Origin: Sphingomonas sp. Leaf67
GTDB lineage: Bacteria; Pseudomonadota; Alphaproteobacteria; Sphingomonadales; Sphingomonadaceae
Direction: 5' to 3'
Length of the DNA stretch: 64,000 nucleotides
Assembly: GCF_001421965.1 (NCBI RefSeq)
Contig: NZ_LMLP01000020.1
Coordinates: forward strand, 62,173 to 126,172
In this document: piece after piece, positions 33,143 to 42,380 of the stretch
How the letters are laid out: each line of letters starts with the position of its first letter
How positions within the stretch are numbered: the stretch's first letter is position 1
The notes under the pieces: generated by a model
Told to the model about the DNA's origin: nothing
Databases searched by the model: none
Seen by the model: the letters and a program-made list of their open reading frames with translations, nothing else
Translations under genes and position numbers: made by a program

Positions 33143-35971
33143 CTACATCTTGAAGCGGACGCCGAGACTGAAATACCGGCCCTCGACCCGCAAGTCGCGA
33201 CCGAAAGACTGGGTTTCATTGTAGAACCGATAGTTCTTGAATGGTTGCGCCAGGATGTTGCTCACGTTGGCGACCAGCGAGATGTTCTTGAACGCATCGT
33301 AGCTTGCCGAGAAGTCGAGCCGCGAGACGGGCTGGACCAGTTCACCGGCATATTGTTCCTCGTTGATGTTGCGGTTGTAGCTGCTGGTCGACCGCGACCG
33401 CCAGTTGTACGACAGTCGGGCGGAAATGCCGGCCTTTTCATAGAAGCCGGTCAGATTGTACGCCCATTTCGACAGGCCGGTGATCTCGACCTGCCGGTCG
33501 CCCTCGCCGAGTACCTGCGGCAATTGATTGGTGCCGTCGAGATACGTCACGTTCCCCTGTACGCCGAACCCCGACAGCGCGCCGGGCAGGAAGTCGAAGA
33601 AGGTCTGGAGCGACGCCTCGACCCCCTTGATCCGACCGTTGCCGGCATTCTCCGGCCGATTGAGCTGCACCCGGCCATAGATCGGATCGTTCACAACCTG
33701 CGTATAATAGCCGATGAAGCCGTTCAGATCGCGATAGAAGGCGGCGACCGACGCCGATCCGTTCTTCGAGAAGTACCATTCGAGGCTGGCATCGTAGTTT
33801 TTGGACGTCAACGGGCGCAGGTCGGGATTGCCGCCGAAGCCGGTCGCGTCGAACACCGGCGGCGTGCCGTCCGGCCCCACGCTGTTGCGGGTGATGTTGA
33901 TCGACGGGTTGAGCTGCCCGAACCCCGGCCGGGTCCGCGTCTGGGTATAGCCCAGCCGCATCTGCCATTCGTTCGAGAAGCGAACGCGGGCGATGGCGGA
34001 GGGCAGGACGTCGACGTAATTCTGCCGCGTCGTGGTTGGGACGATGCCGACCGTGCCGTCGGCCGCCTGCACCCGACTGAACCCGCGATAGGTGCCGTCG
34101 GTGTTGACGATGCGCGCGCCGACGGTGCCGTCGATCCGCATCCCGCCCACATCGACATCGAACTTGCCTTGGCCATAGGTGGCATAACTCGCCTCGCTGG
34201 CGGTGAAGCCACCCAGCGGATCATAGGGGATGTCGGCGGTCGCGAACTTCGTTACCGCTTCGCGAATGCCGTTGTCGAACGGGAACAACACGGTCGCGCG
34301 CTGCACCGATTGCAGCGCCAGCAGGCGCAGCGCCTCGCCGTTGTCGCGAATGCCGTCGCGACTGGGGGCCAGCCAATTCTGGAACCGCTGCGGATCGCCA
34401 CGGAACCCATCGGTGATGAGGCCAAGGCTGCCGCTCGGCAGGCTATCGAGCGCAATGTCCAGGCCGGCGGTATAGGCATAGCGGTTGTTGTTCTGCGACG
34501 ATGCATTCCGATCGCTAGCACGGAAGCCGAATTGCAGACGCGGCAGCCAACTCCATTCGGTTTCAAGGTCAAGGTCGATCCGACCCTGCACTCCGTCGCC
34601 CTTCGTCACAAAATCACGTTGGTAATAGCCGCGCCAACGGGTGTTGGCAGGGTTGTCGATCGCATAGCCTCCGAGATCGAACACCGCGGATCCGCGCACG
34701 TCCCAGTCGACGTTGATCGTCGGCGCCGATGCCAGCTGCGCGTCGAGGCTGTATTCCGACGCCTTGTACTTACTGTTGGTGTAGGCGAAGTCGCCCGACA
34801 GGATCGCGCGGCCGGAGGTCCATTTGAAACCCGTTGCCGCCTGCCACGTATCGGTGCTGTCGTTCTGGGTCGACCGATAGAATTCGGGGACATAGCCGCC
34901 GGTCTTGGTAAAGCTCGCCGCCTTGTTCGGCTCACCCGGCACCAGCACGACATTGCTGAGCGTCGGAGCGACGCCGTTCACGTCGCGGCGTTCGAAATTG
35001 ACGTTGAAGGCGTCGCGTAGCACCTCGCCACGATAAGCCTGCCACAGCCCTTCGGCGAATAGTTCGAGGTTCGGGGTCGGCCGCCACTGGATTGTACCGT
35101 TCACGGCCGGACGATGCCGCACACCCTTTTCGTAGAAATTTCCAGCATTGGCCGGAAAGCGGAAGTCGTTGCCGACGCCGGGCGTCGTGACCTTAAGATC
35201 ATCGGTTGGATCGTCCGCACCGAAGCCGCGCGGCGAAATCACGGCGCTGTCGGCGTAGCGATCGGCGTTGCGATACGTCGAGCGGACATAGCTGACGTTG
35301 ACCAGCGCACCGATCTCACCGATCGGAGTATCCCACCGCTTCGTGACGAGCAGGTTGCCTGCCGGGTCGAACGCCTTCGCTTGGTCGTTATACGATGCGC
35401 GCAGTTCGCCCGCGATCTCGGTATCCTTCACGTCGAACGGACGGCGCGATCGCAAGTTGACGAGGCCGGCCAGGCCCGGTTCGATCAGGTCGGACGTACC
35501 TGATTTATAGACCTCGATCCCCGCCGCGACGCCCGCCGGGAAGTCCTGCAAGTGCAGCACGCGGTCCTCGGCTGAAAAGAACTCGCGCCCGTTGAAGGTG
35601 GTGGTGACGTCGGGCAACCCGCGCACCAGAATCACGCCGGCTTCGTCGTTGTAGCGCTGGACCGTGACGCCGGTGACGCGCGCAATCGCCTCGGCCGCGT
35701 TGTTGTCGGGCAGCTTGCCGATGTCGTTCGACACTATCGCATCGACGATCGACGCAGAGTTACGCTTGATCTCCTGCGCCGAGCCCAATGCGGCGCGGTA
35801 GCCGGTGACAATAATGTCGGCGCTGCTGTCGTTTTCGGGCGCGGCGTCAGCTTCGGCCTGCTCGGTCGGCGCGGCCTGTTCGGCGGAAGCCGTGGCCTGA
35901 GCATGCGCGGGAATGGCGGTCAGCGGTACAAGGGCGCTGGATGTCAGCAAGGCAAGCAACGTCTTCGGCAT
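33143..35971 (-). CDS. TonB-dependent receptor for fructan/oligosaccharide uptake
   Basis: Outer-membrane receptor (942 aa) with signal peptide (MPKTLLALLTSSALVPLTAIPAHA), a plug domain (SASIVDAIVSNDIGKLPDNNAAEAIARVTGV and VLVRGLPD-like stretch ILVRGLP), and a 22-strand-type barrel ending in aromatic/hydrophobic YFSLGVRFKM. The plug and the DIGKLPD phrase match the sugar-type receptors common in sphingomonads. Flanking GH32 genes on the same strand point to fructan oligosaccharides as the cargo. No N-terminal FecA signalling domain is apparent, so regulation is more likely by the ROK protein. Confidence 0.9.
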   Translation of the reverse strand: MPKTLLALLTSSALVPLTAIPAHAQATASAEQAAPTEQAEADAAPENDSSADIIVTGYRAALGSAQEIKRNSASIVDAIVSNDIGKLPDNNAAEAIARVTGVTVQRYNDEAGVILVRGLPDVTTTFNGREFFSAEDRVLHLQDFPAGVAAGIEVYKSGTSDLIEPGLAGLVNLRSRRPFDVKDTEIAGELRASYNDQAKAFDPAGNLLVTKRWDTPIGEIGALVNVSYVRSTYRNADRYADSAVISPRGFGADDPTDDLKVTTPGVGNDFRFPANAGNFYEKGVRHRPAVNGTIQWRPTPNLELFAEGLWQAYRGEVLRDAFNVNFERRDVNGVAPTLSNVVLVPGEPNKAASFTKTGGYVPEFYRSTQNDSTDTWQAATGFKWTSGRAILSGDFAYTNSKYKASEYSLDAQLASAPTINVDWDVRGSAVFDLGGYAIDNPANTRWRGYYQRDFVTKGDGVQGRIDLDLETEWSWLPRLQFGFRASDRNASSQNNNRYAYTAGLDIALDSLPSGSLGLITDGFRGDPQRFQNWLAPSRDGIRDNGEALRLLALQSVQRATVLFPFDNGIREAVTKFATADIPYDPLGGFTASEASYATYGQGKFDVDVGGMRIDGTVGARIVNTDGTYRGFSRVQAADGTVGIVPTTTRQNYVDVLPSAIARVRFSNEWQMRLGYTQTRTRPGFGQLNPSINITRNSVGPDGTPPVFDATGFGGNPDLRPLTSKNYDASLEWYFSKNGSASVAAFYRDLNGFIGYYTQVVNDPIYGRVQLNRPENAGNGRIKGVEASLQTFFDFLPGALSGFGVQGNVTYLDGTNQLPQVLGEGDRQVEITGLSKWAYNLTGFYEKAGISARLSYNWRSRSTSSYNRNINEEQYAGELVQPVSRLDFSASYDAFKNISLVANVSNILAQPFKNYRFYNETQSFGRDLRVEGRYFSLGVRFKM

Positions 35972-36076
35972 AAATCCTCCCAGATTTCCGTTCTTTTTTT
36001 AGTTGTTCAGTGCAGCGGTTGGGCGGGCGTTCAGCCCGGTACGGTCGCTGCCGCCGTATTGACGAAGCGGATCATG

Positions 36077-37582
36077 TCATCGCGCCGCCGCCTTCGCCGT
36101 CATCGGCCACGCCTGCATCGTTAGGCGTGCCGCCCCGCCGCGCGCCATTGCGCTCCAACGAAGCTGTCCACCGCCGCGAAAGAAGCGATCGGTGATCGTC
36201 CGCGTGCCATCCGCAGCATAGACTTCGAGGATCGATTCATCGGCCAGCACTCGCAGGCGTATCCTGCGCCCCTTCAGGTCGACCGGAGCGATATGGCGGT
36301 TGGCGAATCCGTCGTGGAAATGCGGCCCCGACCGGGTGCGATCGACGAACAGTTCGTCCACGCCAGGATTGACCCCGATCAGCGTCTGATACCCCTGTTC
36401 GTCGGTCAGTGCGATTGTGACCTGTTCGGCAGTGTCGGTGTCAAGGTCGATGGTCAGGTCGGCCGATCCACCCGCGATAGGCAGCTCGGTCGGCGTCTCG
36501 CCCAGCGTCGCTGAGAAGTCCTGCCGCGCGCCGCGCAGCGTCGCGACCTCGCGCACCGGCATCTGCGCGATGCGATATCCGGCGGGTGTCTTTTTTAAAG
36601 TCACTTCGCGCGGCACGGTCATCAGCCCGCGAGTCGGCCAAGTCGGGATCGCCTCGGCATAGCGCCAGTCGTTCGCCCATCCGATCCAGATCCGGCGCGC
36701 ATCCGTCTTCGGCAAGTCGTTCCACGACACGGCGGCATAGAAATCCGCGCCGTAATCCATCCAGTGTGCCTCGCCCGGCCAACCGGGAACGGTAGTAAAC
36801 CGCTTGCCGTCGAAATCGCCGACGAAATACTGCCCGCCCGAACCGCCACCGACGGCATTGTCGCCCAGGTTGATGCCCAGCACCCAGCGCTTCTCACCCG
36901 GGGTGCCGCCCTCGACCGGCAGCTCGAACAGGTCGGGGCATTCCCAGTTCTTGCCGCGCGCACCGGCGGGGCCGAAGCTGCTGGCAAAGGTCCATTGCTT
37001 CAGGTCGGACGAGGTGAACAGGACGGCACGGTTCTCCAGCGCCATCACCGCGACCATCACCCATCGCCTGGTCGCAGCGTGCCAGAACACCTTGGGATCT
37101 CGGAATTCAGGCGATCCTACGCTCAGCACTTCGCCATGAACGGTCCAGGTCCGGCCCTTGTCGTTGCTGTACGCGACATATTGCGACTGCAGCTTCGCCT
37201 TAGGATTATGGCCGGTATAGATCGCAACCAGCGGCGGCTTGCCGCCCTTGCCGAACCCGGTCGTGTTATTCCAGTCGACCACCGCGCTGCCCGAAAACGC
37301 CATAACGTCGCCGGTTTCGGGAATGGCGATCGGCAGTTCCTGCCAATGCACCAGATCGCGGCTAACCGCGTGGCCCCAGTTCATATGGCCCCAGCGGTCG
37401 CCATGTGGGTTATACTGGTAGAACAGATGGTACTCACCCTCGTAATAAACGAGGCCGTTGGGATCGTTCATCCAGTTGGCAGCCGGCGCGAAGTGATAGG
37501 CCGGGCGCGGATCGGGTCGCTGTGCCGACGCGGCGGTGGTGAGCATCAGACCAGTCATGGCGAGAATCGCGAGCCGCTTCAT
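36077..37582 (-). CDS. GH32 exported fructosidase (levanase/inulinase/invertase type)
   Basis: A 501-aa exported enzyme: signal MKRLAILAMTGLMLTTAASA, then five-bladed propeller with WMNDPNG (nucleophile D40), FRDPKVFWH (D162) and WECPDLFE (acid/base E214), and a C-terminal beta-sandwich (from about residue 350) with SILEVYAADG typical of GH32. All catalytic residues are intact, and the sequence is closer to the family consensus than the lipoprotein GH32. Its start overlaps the MFS stop (ATGA), so it is co-translated with the sugar porter. Endo versus exo action cannot be read. Confidence 0.92.
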   Translation of the reverse strand: MKRLAILAMTGLMLTTAASAQRPDPRPAYHFAPAANWMNDPNGLVYYEGEYHLFYQYNPHGDRWGHMNWGHAVSRDLVHWQELPIAIPETGDVMAFSGSAVVDWNNTTGFGKGGKPPLVAIYTGHNPKAKLQSQYVAYSNDKGRTWTVHGEVLSVGSPEFRDPKVFWHAATRRWVMVAVMALENRAVLFTSSDLKQWTFASSFGPAGARGKNWECPDLFELPVEGGTPGEKRWVLGINLGDNAVGGGSGGQYFVGDFDGKRFTTVPGWPGEAHWMDYGADFYAAVSWNDLPKTDARRIWIGWANDWRYAEAIPTWPTRGLMTVPREVTLKKTPAGYRIAQMPVREVATLRGARQDFSATLGETPTELPIAGGSADLTIDLDTDTAEQVTIALTDEQGYQTLIGVNPGVDELFVDRTRSGPHFHDGFANRHIAPVDLKGRRIRLRVLADESILEVYAADGTRTITDRFFRGGGQLRWSAMARGGAARLTMQAWPMTAKAAAR

Positions 37583-38955
37583 GCCGCATTTCCCTTCAGA
37601 TTCATGTCTTCCAGCGCGACGCCGTTCGTCTCCGGCATCACCCGCACCGTCCACACCAACTGCAACAGCATCATCGCGCCGAAGAAGGCGAAGACCCATC
37701 CGCCGACCGCGCTCGCCACGATTGGGAACAGCCATGTAATCGCCGCCGCGGCGACCCAGTGGGTGGTCGATCCTAAGGCCTGCCCCTTGCCGCGCACGTG
37801 GCTGGGGAATACTTCGGAAATGAACACCCAGATCACCGCGCCCTGGCTGATGGCAAAGGCTGCGATGAAGGCGAGCAGCCCGCCTAGGATCAGCATGCCG
37901 TTGGGCGTGCTGCGTTCGAGCTGGAACCCGACCATCAGCAGCGCTGCGGCACAAACGATCGATCCAACGAGCAGCAGCGGCCGCCGGCCGAACCGGTCGA
38001 TGAAAAACAACGCGGCAACAGTAAACACCAGGTTGGTGCCGCCGACCGCGATCGACTGCAACAGTGCGCTGTCGGCACCCGCCCCGGCCAGTTCGAAGAT
38101 GCGCGGCGCGTAATAGAGCAGCGCGTTGATGCCGGACAGCTGGTTAAACAGCGCGATTGCGATGGCGCAGGCGACCGGAAAGCTGTGCGCAGGCTGGAAC
38201 AAGCGAGTGTCGCCCTGCGCTACGTCGCGCCGCTCCGCCGCCTCGATCCGCGCTAGCTCGGCCTGCGGGTCGAGAAAGCCTAGCCGAGTCATGACCTTGA
38301 TCGCTTGCCCCTTCTCGCCCTTTACCGCCAGCCAGCGCGGGCTTTCGGGCAGTAGGAAGGTGACCCCAAGGAACAACGCGGACGGCACCGCGACGATGCC
38401 GAACATCCACCGCCATGCCACTTCTGGCGGCAGCGACTGCGCAATCAGATAGTTGCTTAGGAACGCGATCAGAATGCCCAAGACAATGTTCAGCTGGTTC
38501 ATCGCCACCAGTCGCCCGCGAAACTTCGCGGGTGATACCTCCGCGATATAGATCGGCGTCACCACCGACGCCGCGCCGATCGCCAGACCACCCAGGAACC
38601 GGAACGCGATCAGCATCGGCCAGCTCTGCGCCAGACCGGTGCCGAGCGACGACACGACATAGGCGATGGCGACCGACAGCATGATCGCCTTGCGACCATA
38701 GCGGTCGGCGGGCGCCCCGGTGACCAGCGATCCGATGACCGTCCCGATCAGCGCGGAGGCGACGGTGAAGCCCAGCGACGCATCGGTCAGCGCGAAACGT
38801 TCCTGCAGCGCCTGCGTCGCGCCGGAAATAACGGCGGTATCGAACCCGAACAACAGCCCGCCCAATGCCGCGCCGGCCGCGCTCAGCACGATCGCGGTCG
38901 TCGCCCGTGCATCGTCCACATCCTGCCGGCCACCCGGCGTCGCGACGCTATGCAT
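37579..38955 (-). CDS. MFS sugar porter (fructose/sucrose-type)
   Basis: Inner-membrane sugar:H+ symporter of the SP family (458 aa, 12 helices). Signature blocks: GGLLFGFDTAVISGA (helix 1), DRYGRKAIML (loop 2-3), RFLGGLAIGAASVVTPIYIAE, PESPRWLA (loop 6-7), FNQLSGINALLYYAPRIFE (helix 7) and PETNG at the end of helix 12. It lies between the fructokinase and GH32 genes, overlapping both by a few bases (8 and 4 nt), so fructose released in the periplasm is its likely substrate. Confidence 0.92.
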   Translation of the reverse strand: MHSVATPGGRQDVDDARATTAIVLSAAGAALGGLLFGFDTAVISGATQALQERFALTDASLGFTVASALIGTVIGSLVTGAPADRYGRKAIMLSVAIAYVVSSLGTGLAQSWPMLIAFRFLGGLAIGAASVVTPIYIAEVSPAKFRGRLVAMNQLNIVLGILIAFLSNYLIAQSLPPEVAWRWMFGIVAVPSALFLGVTFLLPESPRWLAVKGEKGQAIKVMTRLGFLDPQAELARIEAAERRDVAQGDTRLFQPAHSFPVACAIAIALFNQLSGINALLYYAPRIFELAGAGADSALLQSIAVGGTNLVFTVAALFFIDRFGRRPLLLVGSIVCAAALLMVGFQLERSTPNGMLILGGLLAFIAAFAISQGAVIWVFISEVFPSHVRGKGQALGSTTHWVAAAAITWLFPIVASAVGGWVFAFFGAMMLLQLVWTVRVMPETNGVALEDMNLKGNAA

Positions 38956-39913
38956 CGGCGGTCTCCTTGTTCACGTGAAAGGGTTCAGCAGTGCGCCAGT
39001 GCATCGGCCATTGCCGGGTCGCGGTGCGATAGGCGAGCGCCAGCGCCCCAGTCAGCCCAGCCGATGCGCCCGCAGTCGGCGCGGCGATATAGTCGCACAT
39101 GTCGATCGTCCGCATGCTGGCGTCATAGCCGGCGAGCTTCGCGACCAGCGCAGCGCGCACGCGCGGGTACATTTGCGGCTGCATCACGCCGCCGCCGACG
39201 ATGATCCGGTCGGGCCGAATGACATAGGTCAGCGTGGCGCACAGCGCGGCGATATAGTCCGCCTCGATATCCCACGCCCGATGATCAGCGGGAAGCTGTT
39301 CGGCCGGAACGCCCCACCGCGCCCGCATCGCCGGCCCGCATGCCAGCCCTTCCAGACAGTCGCCGTGGAACGGGCAGATGCCGGCGAACGCCGCATCACC
39401 GGCGGCGCGCGGCACCGCGATATGCCCCGCCTCAGGATGGTTCGCCCCACCATGCGGCGCACCGCCGATCAGCAGGCCGACGCCGATGCCGGTGCCGATG
39501 GTGACATAGCAGAAGCTGTCCAGCCCCTGCCCGCTGCCGAACAGCCGCTCCCCCACCGCCGCGCAATTAACGTCGGTGTCGAGCGTCATCGGTGCATCGA
39601 CGCCCTCGCGGAGCGTGCCCAGCAGGTCGACATTCTCCCAACCCGGCTTAGGCGTCGAGGTGATGTAGCCGTAATCCCCGGCCAGCGGGTTTAGCGACAA
39701 CGGTCCGAAGCTGCCGACTGAAAATGCCGATAGTGCGCCATGGTCGCGCCGCGCATCGCGGAAGAAGGCGGTGGCCGCGCCCAGCGTTTCGGCCGGGGTG
39801 GTCGTGGCAATTCGAGTTTCGGTCAGGATGGTCCCATTACGGTCGGCGACGGCGCATAGGAACTTCGTGCCCCCCGCCTCAATCCCACCCAGCAGCAGTG
39901 GTTCGTTCACCAC
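38948..39913 (-). CDS. ROK-family fructokinase
   Basis: ATP-dependent sugar kinase (321 aa) that makes fructose 6-phosphate from imported fructose. Motifs: GGIEAGGTKFLCAVAD (ATP phosphate loop), LDTDVNCAAVGERLFG, VTIGTGIGVGLLIGG, NHPEAGHIAV, and the ROK zinc site GICPFHGDCLEGLACGPAM (three Cys plus His). The EAGGTKF start and HxDCLEGLA pattern are those of the Mak/ScrK-like fructokinase group. First structural gene downstream of the operator-containing promoter. Confidence 0.9.
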   Translation of the reverse strand: MVNEPLLLGGIEAGGTKFLCAVADRNGTILTETRIATTTPAETLGAATAFFRDARRDHGALSAFSVGSFGPLSLNPLAGDYGYITSTPKPGWENVDLLGTLREGVDAPMTLDTDVNCAAVGERLFGSGQGLDSFCYVTIGTGIGVGLLIGGAPHGGANHPEAGHIAVPRAAGDAAFAGICPFHGDCLEGLACGPAMRARWGVPAEQLPADHRAWDIEADYIAALCATLTYVIRPDRIIVGGGVMQPQMYPRVRAALVAKLAGYDASMRTIDMCDYIAAPTAGASAGLTGALALAYRTATRQWPMHWRTAEPFHVNKETADA

Positions 39914-39994
39914 CGGTATCCTGCCCGGCCTTTACGACGCGAACCCACCCTCATCATCACTCTCCCCTCGCCGCCGCTTTTCACGGTCCGTACG

Positions 39995-40026
39995 ACTAAA
40001 TCTACAAAGGTGATTTAGTAGGTCAA
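39995..40026 (-). promoter_or_regulatory. Promoter with embedded operator palindrome for the fructan operon
   Basis: On the minus strand, a -35 box TTGACC (40026-40021) and a -10-like TAGATT (16-bp spacer) point towards the fructokinase gene. Between and across them lies an inverted repeat ACTAAATC (39995-40002) / GATTTAGT (40012-40019) with 9-bp spacer. A repressor bound here would block RNA polymerase. The ROK regulator gene directly upstream is the likely binder. Confidence 0.6.
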
Positions 40027-40147
40027 GGGGAGAAATTAGCGCGTTATCAGTGTCTTGGGTGACAATCGTTTGCTGTTACCGCTAACTAGCCTTGGCGCTT
40101 CGTGAGGAAAAGCGGCATATCTAGTATTGCGATCGCGTTGGGCGGGG

Positions 40148-41299
40148 TCAGGCGCGCTTGAACAAACTACTGAGATCAGGCGAATATTGCGCGTGCAGCG
40201 GCAGCAACCCGGCCCCGATCGCTGCCGCCCGTTGCCCCAGCGTTCCGACCCGTATGTCAGGCGCAAAAAAATCTGGTGGGGCATCGGCGGCAAGCTGCCG
40301 CTCGACCGCTGCGGCGATGCCGGCCAGCTCGTGCGCGTCGAGCGATCCGTCGAGAATTACAGCCTCCAGATCGAGCAGGCTGTTGGCCCCTGCAATCGCA
40401 AAGGTCAGCGCTTCGGTACAGCGGTGACGCCAACCCTCCAGCGCGGCGGGAGTCGTCGCCCGGTCGCGGTCGTAAAGCGACGCATGATGGATAAGCGAAT
40501 CGCGTCGGCCGTCGACCATGACCGGCATCGAAGCCAGCGCCCCGGCATTGCCATGCCGCCCCTGCACAACCTGCCCGGCCACCACCAGCCCGCCGCCGAC
40601 AAAGGTACCGAGGTTGATAAACAGATAGCTTTGCAGGTCGCCCCCCGCCCCGCACAACAAATGCGCCAGCGTCGCGGCATTGCCATCATTGTCGAAAAAG
40701 GTCGGACAGTTCAGCCCGGCACGCAGCCGTTCGGCCACATCCTCCCGCCGCCATTCCGCCGCCTGACGTTCGGAAATGCCTAACTCGTCGCGCCATTCGC
40801 CCAGAAACCATGGCATGGCAATGCCAATGCCCAGAAACGTACCGGGCTCGCGCAGCGATGCCGGCAGTTGTTCGTGCAGAAACCGGCCGATCCGCTCCAC
40901 CGCCAAATCGATGGTCGGAAACGGGCTCGCATCGCATTGCAGCGCCTGCTGCTGACCATCGAAATCGAGCAAGACCAGCGTCATCGCATTGCGCCCGATC
41001 TCGACACCAACCGTGTAACCACGCGCGCCGTTGATGCGATAAACCGTGGCCGGCTGCCCCATGCCGCCGGTGCGCTTTTCGGCTTGGAACAGCAAGCCGT
41101 CGCTATCGAGTTCGTCGATAATCCGTACGACCGCTTGCGGCGACAACCCGGTTACGCGCGCAAGTTCGGCCTTTGAAGCACCGTTCAATCGCCGGATCGC
41201 CGACAGGATCAGCCGTTCGTTATACCGCCTCATCCCGCTAGCGTTCGTGCCCTTTCGCGCCATATGCATACGGGCATCCGCTCCATTTCGACCGTTCAT
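40148..41299 (-). CDS. ROK-family transcriptional regulator (NagC/Mlc-like)
   Basis: A 383-aa repressor-type protein: N-terminal winged HTH (RYNERLILSAIRRLNGASKAELARVTGLSPQAVVRII, read in two parts) followed by a ROK sugar-kinase-like domain (GVEIGRNAMTLVLLDFDG, FFDNDGNAATLAHLL, LFINLGTFVGGGLV). The zinc-binding Cys cluster of the ROK kinases (CxCGxxGCxE) is missing, being replaced by GNAGALASMP, so it probably does not phosphorylate sugar and may bind inducer differently. It lies upstream of the fructokinase in the same direction. The start is uncertain: 41299, or an ATG about 30-36 nt further in with GGAG upstream. Confidence 0.82.
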   Translation of the reverse strand: MNGRNGADARMHMARKGTNASGMRRYNERLILSAIRRLNGASKAELARVTGLSPQAVVRIIDELDSDGLLFQAEKRTGGMGQPATVYRINGARGYTVGVEIGRNAMTLVLLDFDGQQQALQCDASPFPTIDLAVERIGRFLHEQLPASLREPGTFLGIGIAMPWFLGEWRDELGISERQAAEWRREDVAERLRAGLNCPTFFDNDGNAATLAHLLCGAGGDLQSYLFINLGTFVGGGLVVAGQVVQGRHGNAGALASMPVMVDGRRDSLIHHASLYDRDRATTPAALEGWRHRCTEALTFAIAGANSLLDLEAVILDGSLDAHELAGIAAAVERQLAADAPPDFFAPDIRVGTLGQRAAAIGAGLLPLHAQYSPDLSSLFKRA

Positions 41300-42048
41300 C
41301 TGAGCATGCCATACACAGGATTCCTCGGAGAATACCGCGCTTTGTAGCAATTTATCTCGCGAGCGACGGTTCAGCCCCGGTAGGGAAAAAGGCGTGATCC
41401 TGGCAAAGATTGGCGTCCTGACAGGCCGGAGCCGAACAGTACCGCTGGTGTTCCCGAGGTCCGGTCACGCGAGATTGAGCCGCGGCAGTCGGGCTCAGAC
41501 ACGAATTCCCGAAGCGATCGCTAGGGCGGACGGTCCCGCTCGCTTCACGGCGCATTCGACCGTGCTACCGCGAGTACGGCGGACGCGAATTCCCGCTACT
41601 CGTAGCGCACAATGGTCAGCGTGCCGGGCCAGGACAAAGTCCGTGCGTTCGATGGTCAGCATCAAGATGGACACTGCCCGCTCGCGTTGCGACCCCGAAT
41701 TACACGCTTTTCCCCCCGCCTCGCCCGCGCGCTTTTCGTGGCGCTTTCGACGCATGCAACGCCTCTAGCGAAACCGGCGGAAAAGCTGGGCAGAATGCCG
41801 CCATTCTTGGTCGCACCCGCGACGCAGATCGACGCAGCTGGACGGGATGCTAGCGACGGCCCGTGTGAACGCGTTCGATAGCACCAACCCCGGCGCGCGA
41901 TCGCCGGCGAAAACTGGTCAGCGAGCGCCCGAAAACGTCCATATCGTGCGCGTTTTCGAAGGTGGTTTAGTAGGCAGGGGGGAGGCGGGAAACTTCTTAT
42001 CTCCCGAACAGTCGTGCAAAATCAACGGCTTGGGACGTTACAAAGACG

Positions 42049-42127
42049 CTTATCCCATCGTTACTGATAATAGACTTAGTTTCGAATATTTTGGTTTGAG
42101 AATATCGTTTCTTTACAGTGGGATAAG
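42049..42127. repeat. Long-spaced inverted repeat in AT-rich DNA
   Basis: ACGCTTATCCCA (42046-42057) and TGGGATAAGTGT (42119-42130) are inverse copies with one mismatch, 61 bp apart; the intervening DNA is the most AT-rich piece of the region. It could be a recombinase, replication-protein or regulator site. Confidence 0.45.
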
Positions 42128-42311
42128 TGTTTTTGCCGGGGGCATGTAGGAAGCGATAACGCCGAGCGTGTTACATCGAAAATGGCGGATTTCCGCCGTT
42201 TTTTGGCGAGTAAAACCGGGGGATAAAGGAGATAAGACTTTTCCCGACCCCCCTCCCAAGCCGTGTTGTCGGCGGGGAGGTTCGTCCTTGGCCGGCGACG
42301 ACAGCGCACGG

Positions 42312-42350
42312 CAGAAGGGCCGGAGCGCGCATCCGCGTTCCGGCCCTTTC
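42312..42350 (-). terminator. Hairpin terminator after the antirepressor gene
   Basis: GC-rich inverted repeat AAGGGCCGGAGCGCG / CGCGTTCCGGCCCTT with a short loop, about 30 bp beyond the antirepressor stop. T-tracts are short on both sides, so efficiency is uncertain. Confidence 0.6.
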
Positions 42351-42380
42351 CTGTACTCGGTTCCCCCGTCGGGGCAAAGC

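Larger units (their letters stand above)
41300..42380. other. Non-coding stretch between the fructan genes and the antirepressor
   Basis: About 1.1 kb without a convincing gene. It holds a near copy of the fructan-promoter block: GGTGGTTTAGTAGG at 41961-41974 versus GGTGATTTAGTAGG at 40009-40022 (13 of 14 identical, both followed by a G-rich run). AT-rich DNA with an inverted repeat occupies 41990-42130. A hairpin terminator for the antirepressor gene ends the region. Confidence 0.5.

Noticed and set aside
33245..35020. Plus-strand frame opposite the TonB receptor
   Set aside because: Antisense shadow; the receptor has signal peptide, plug and barrel end.
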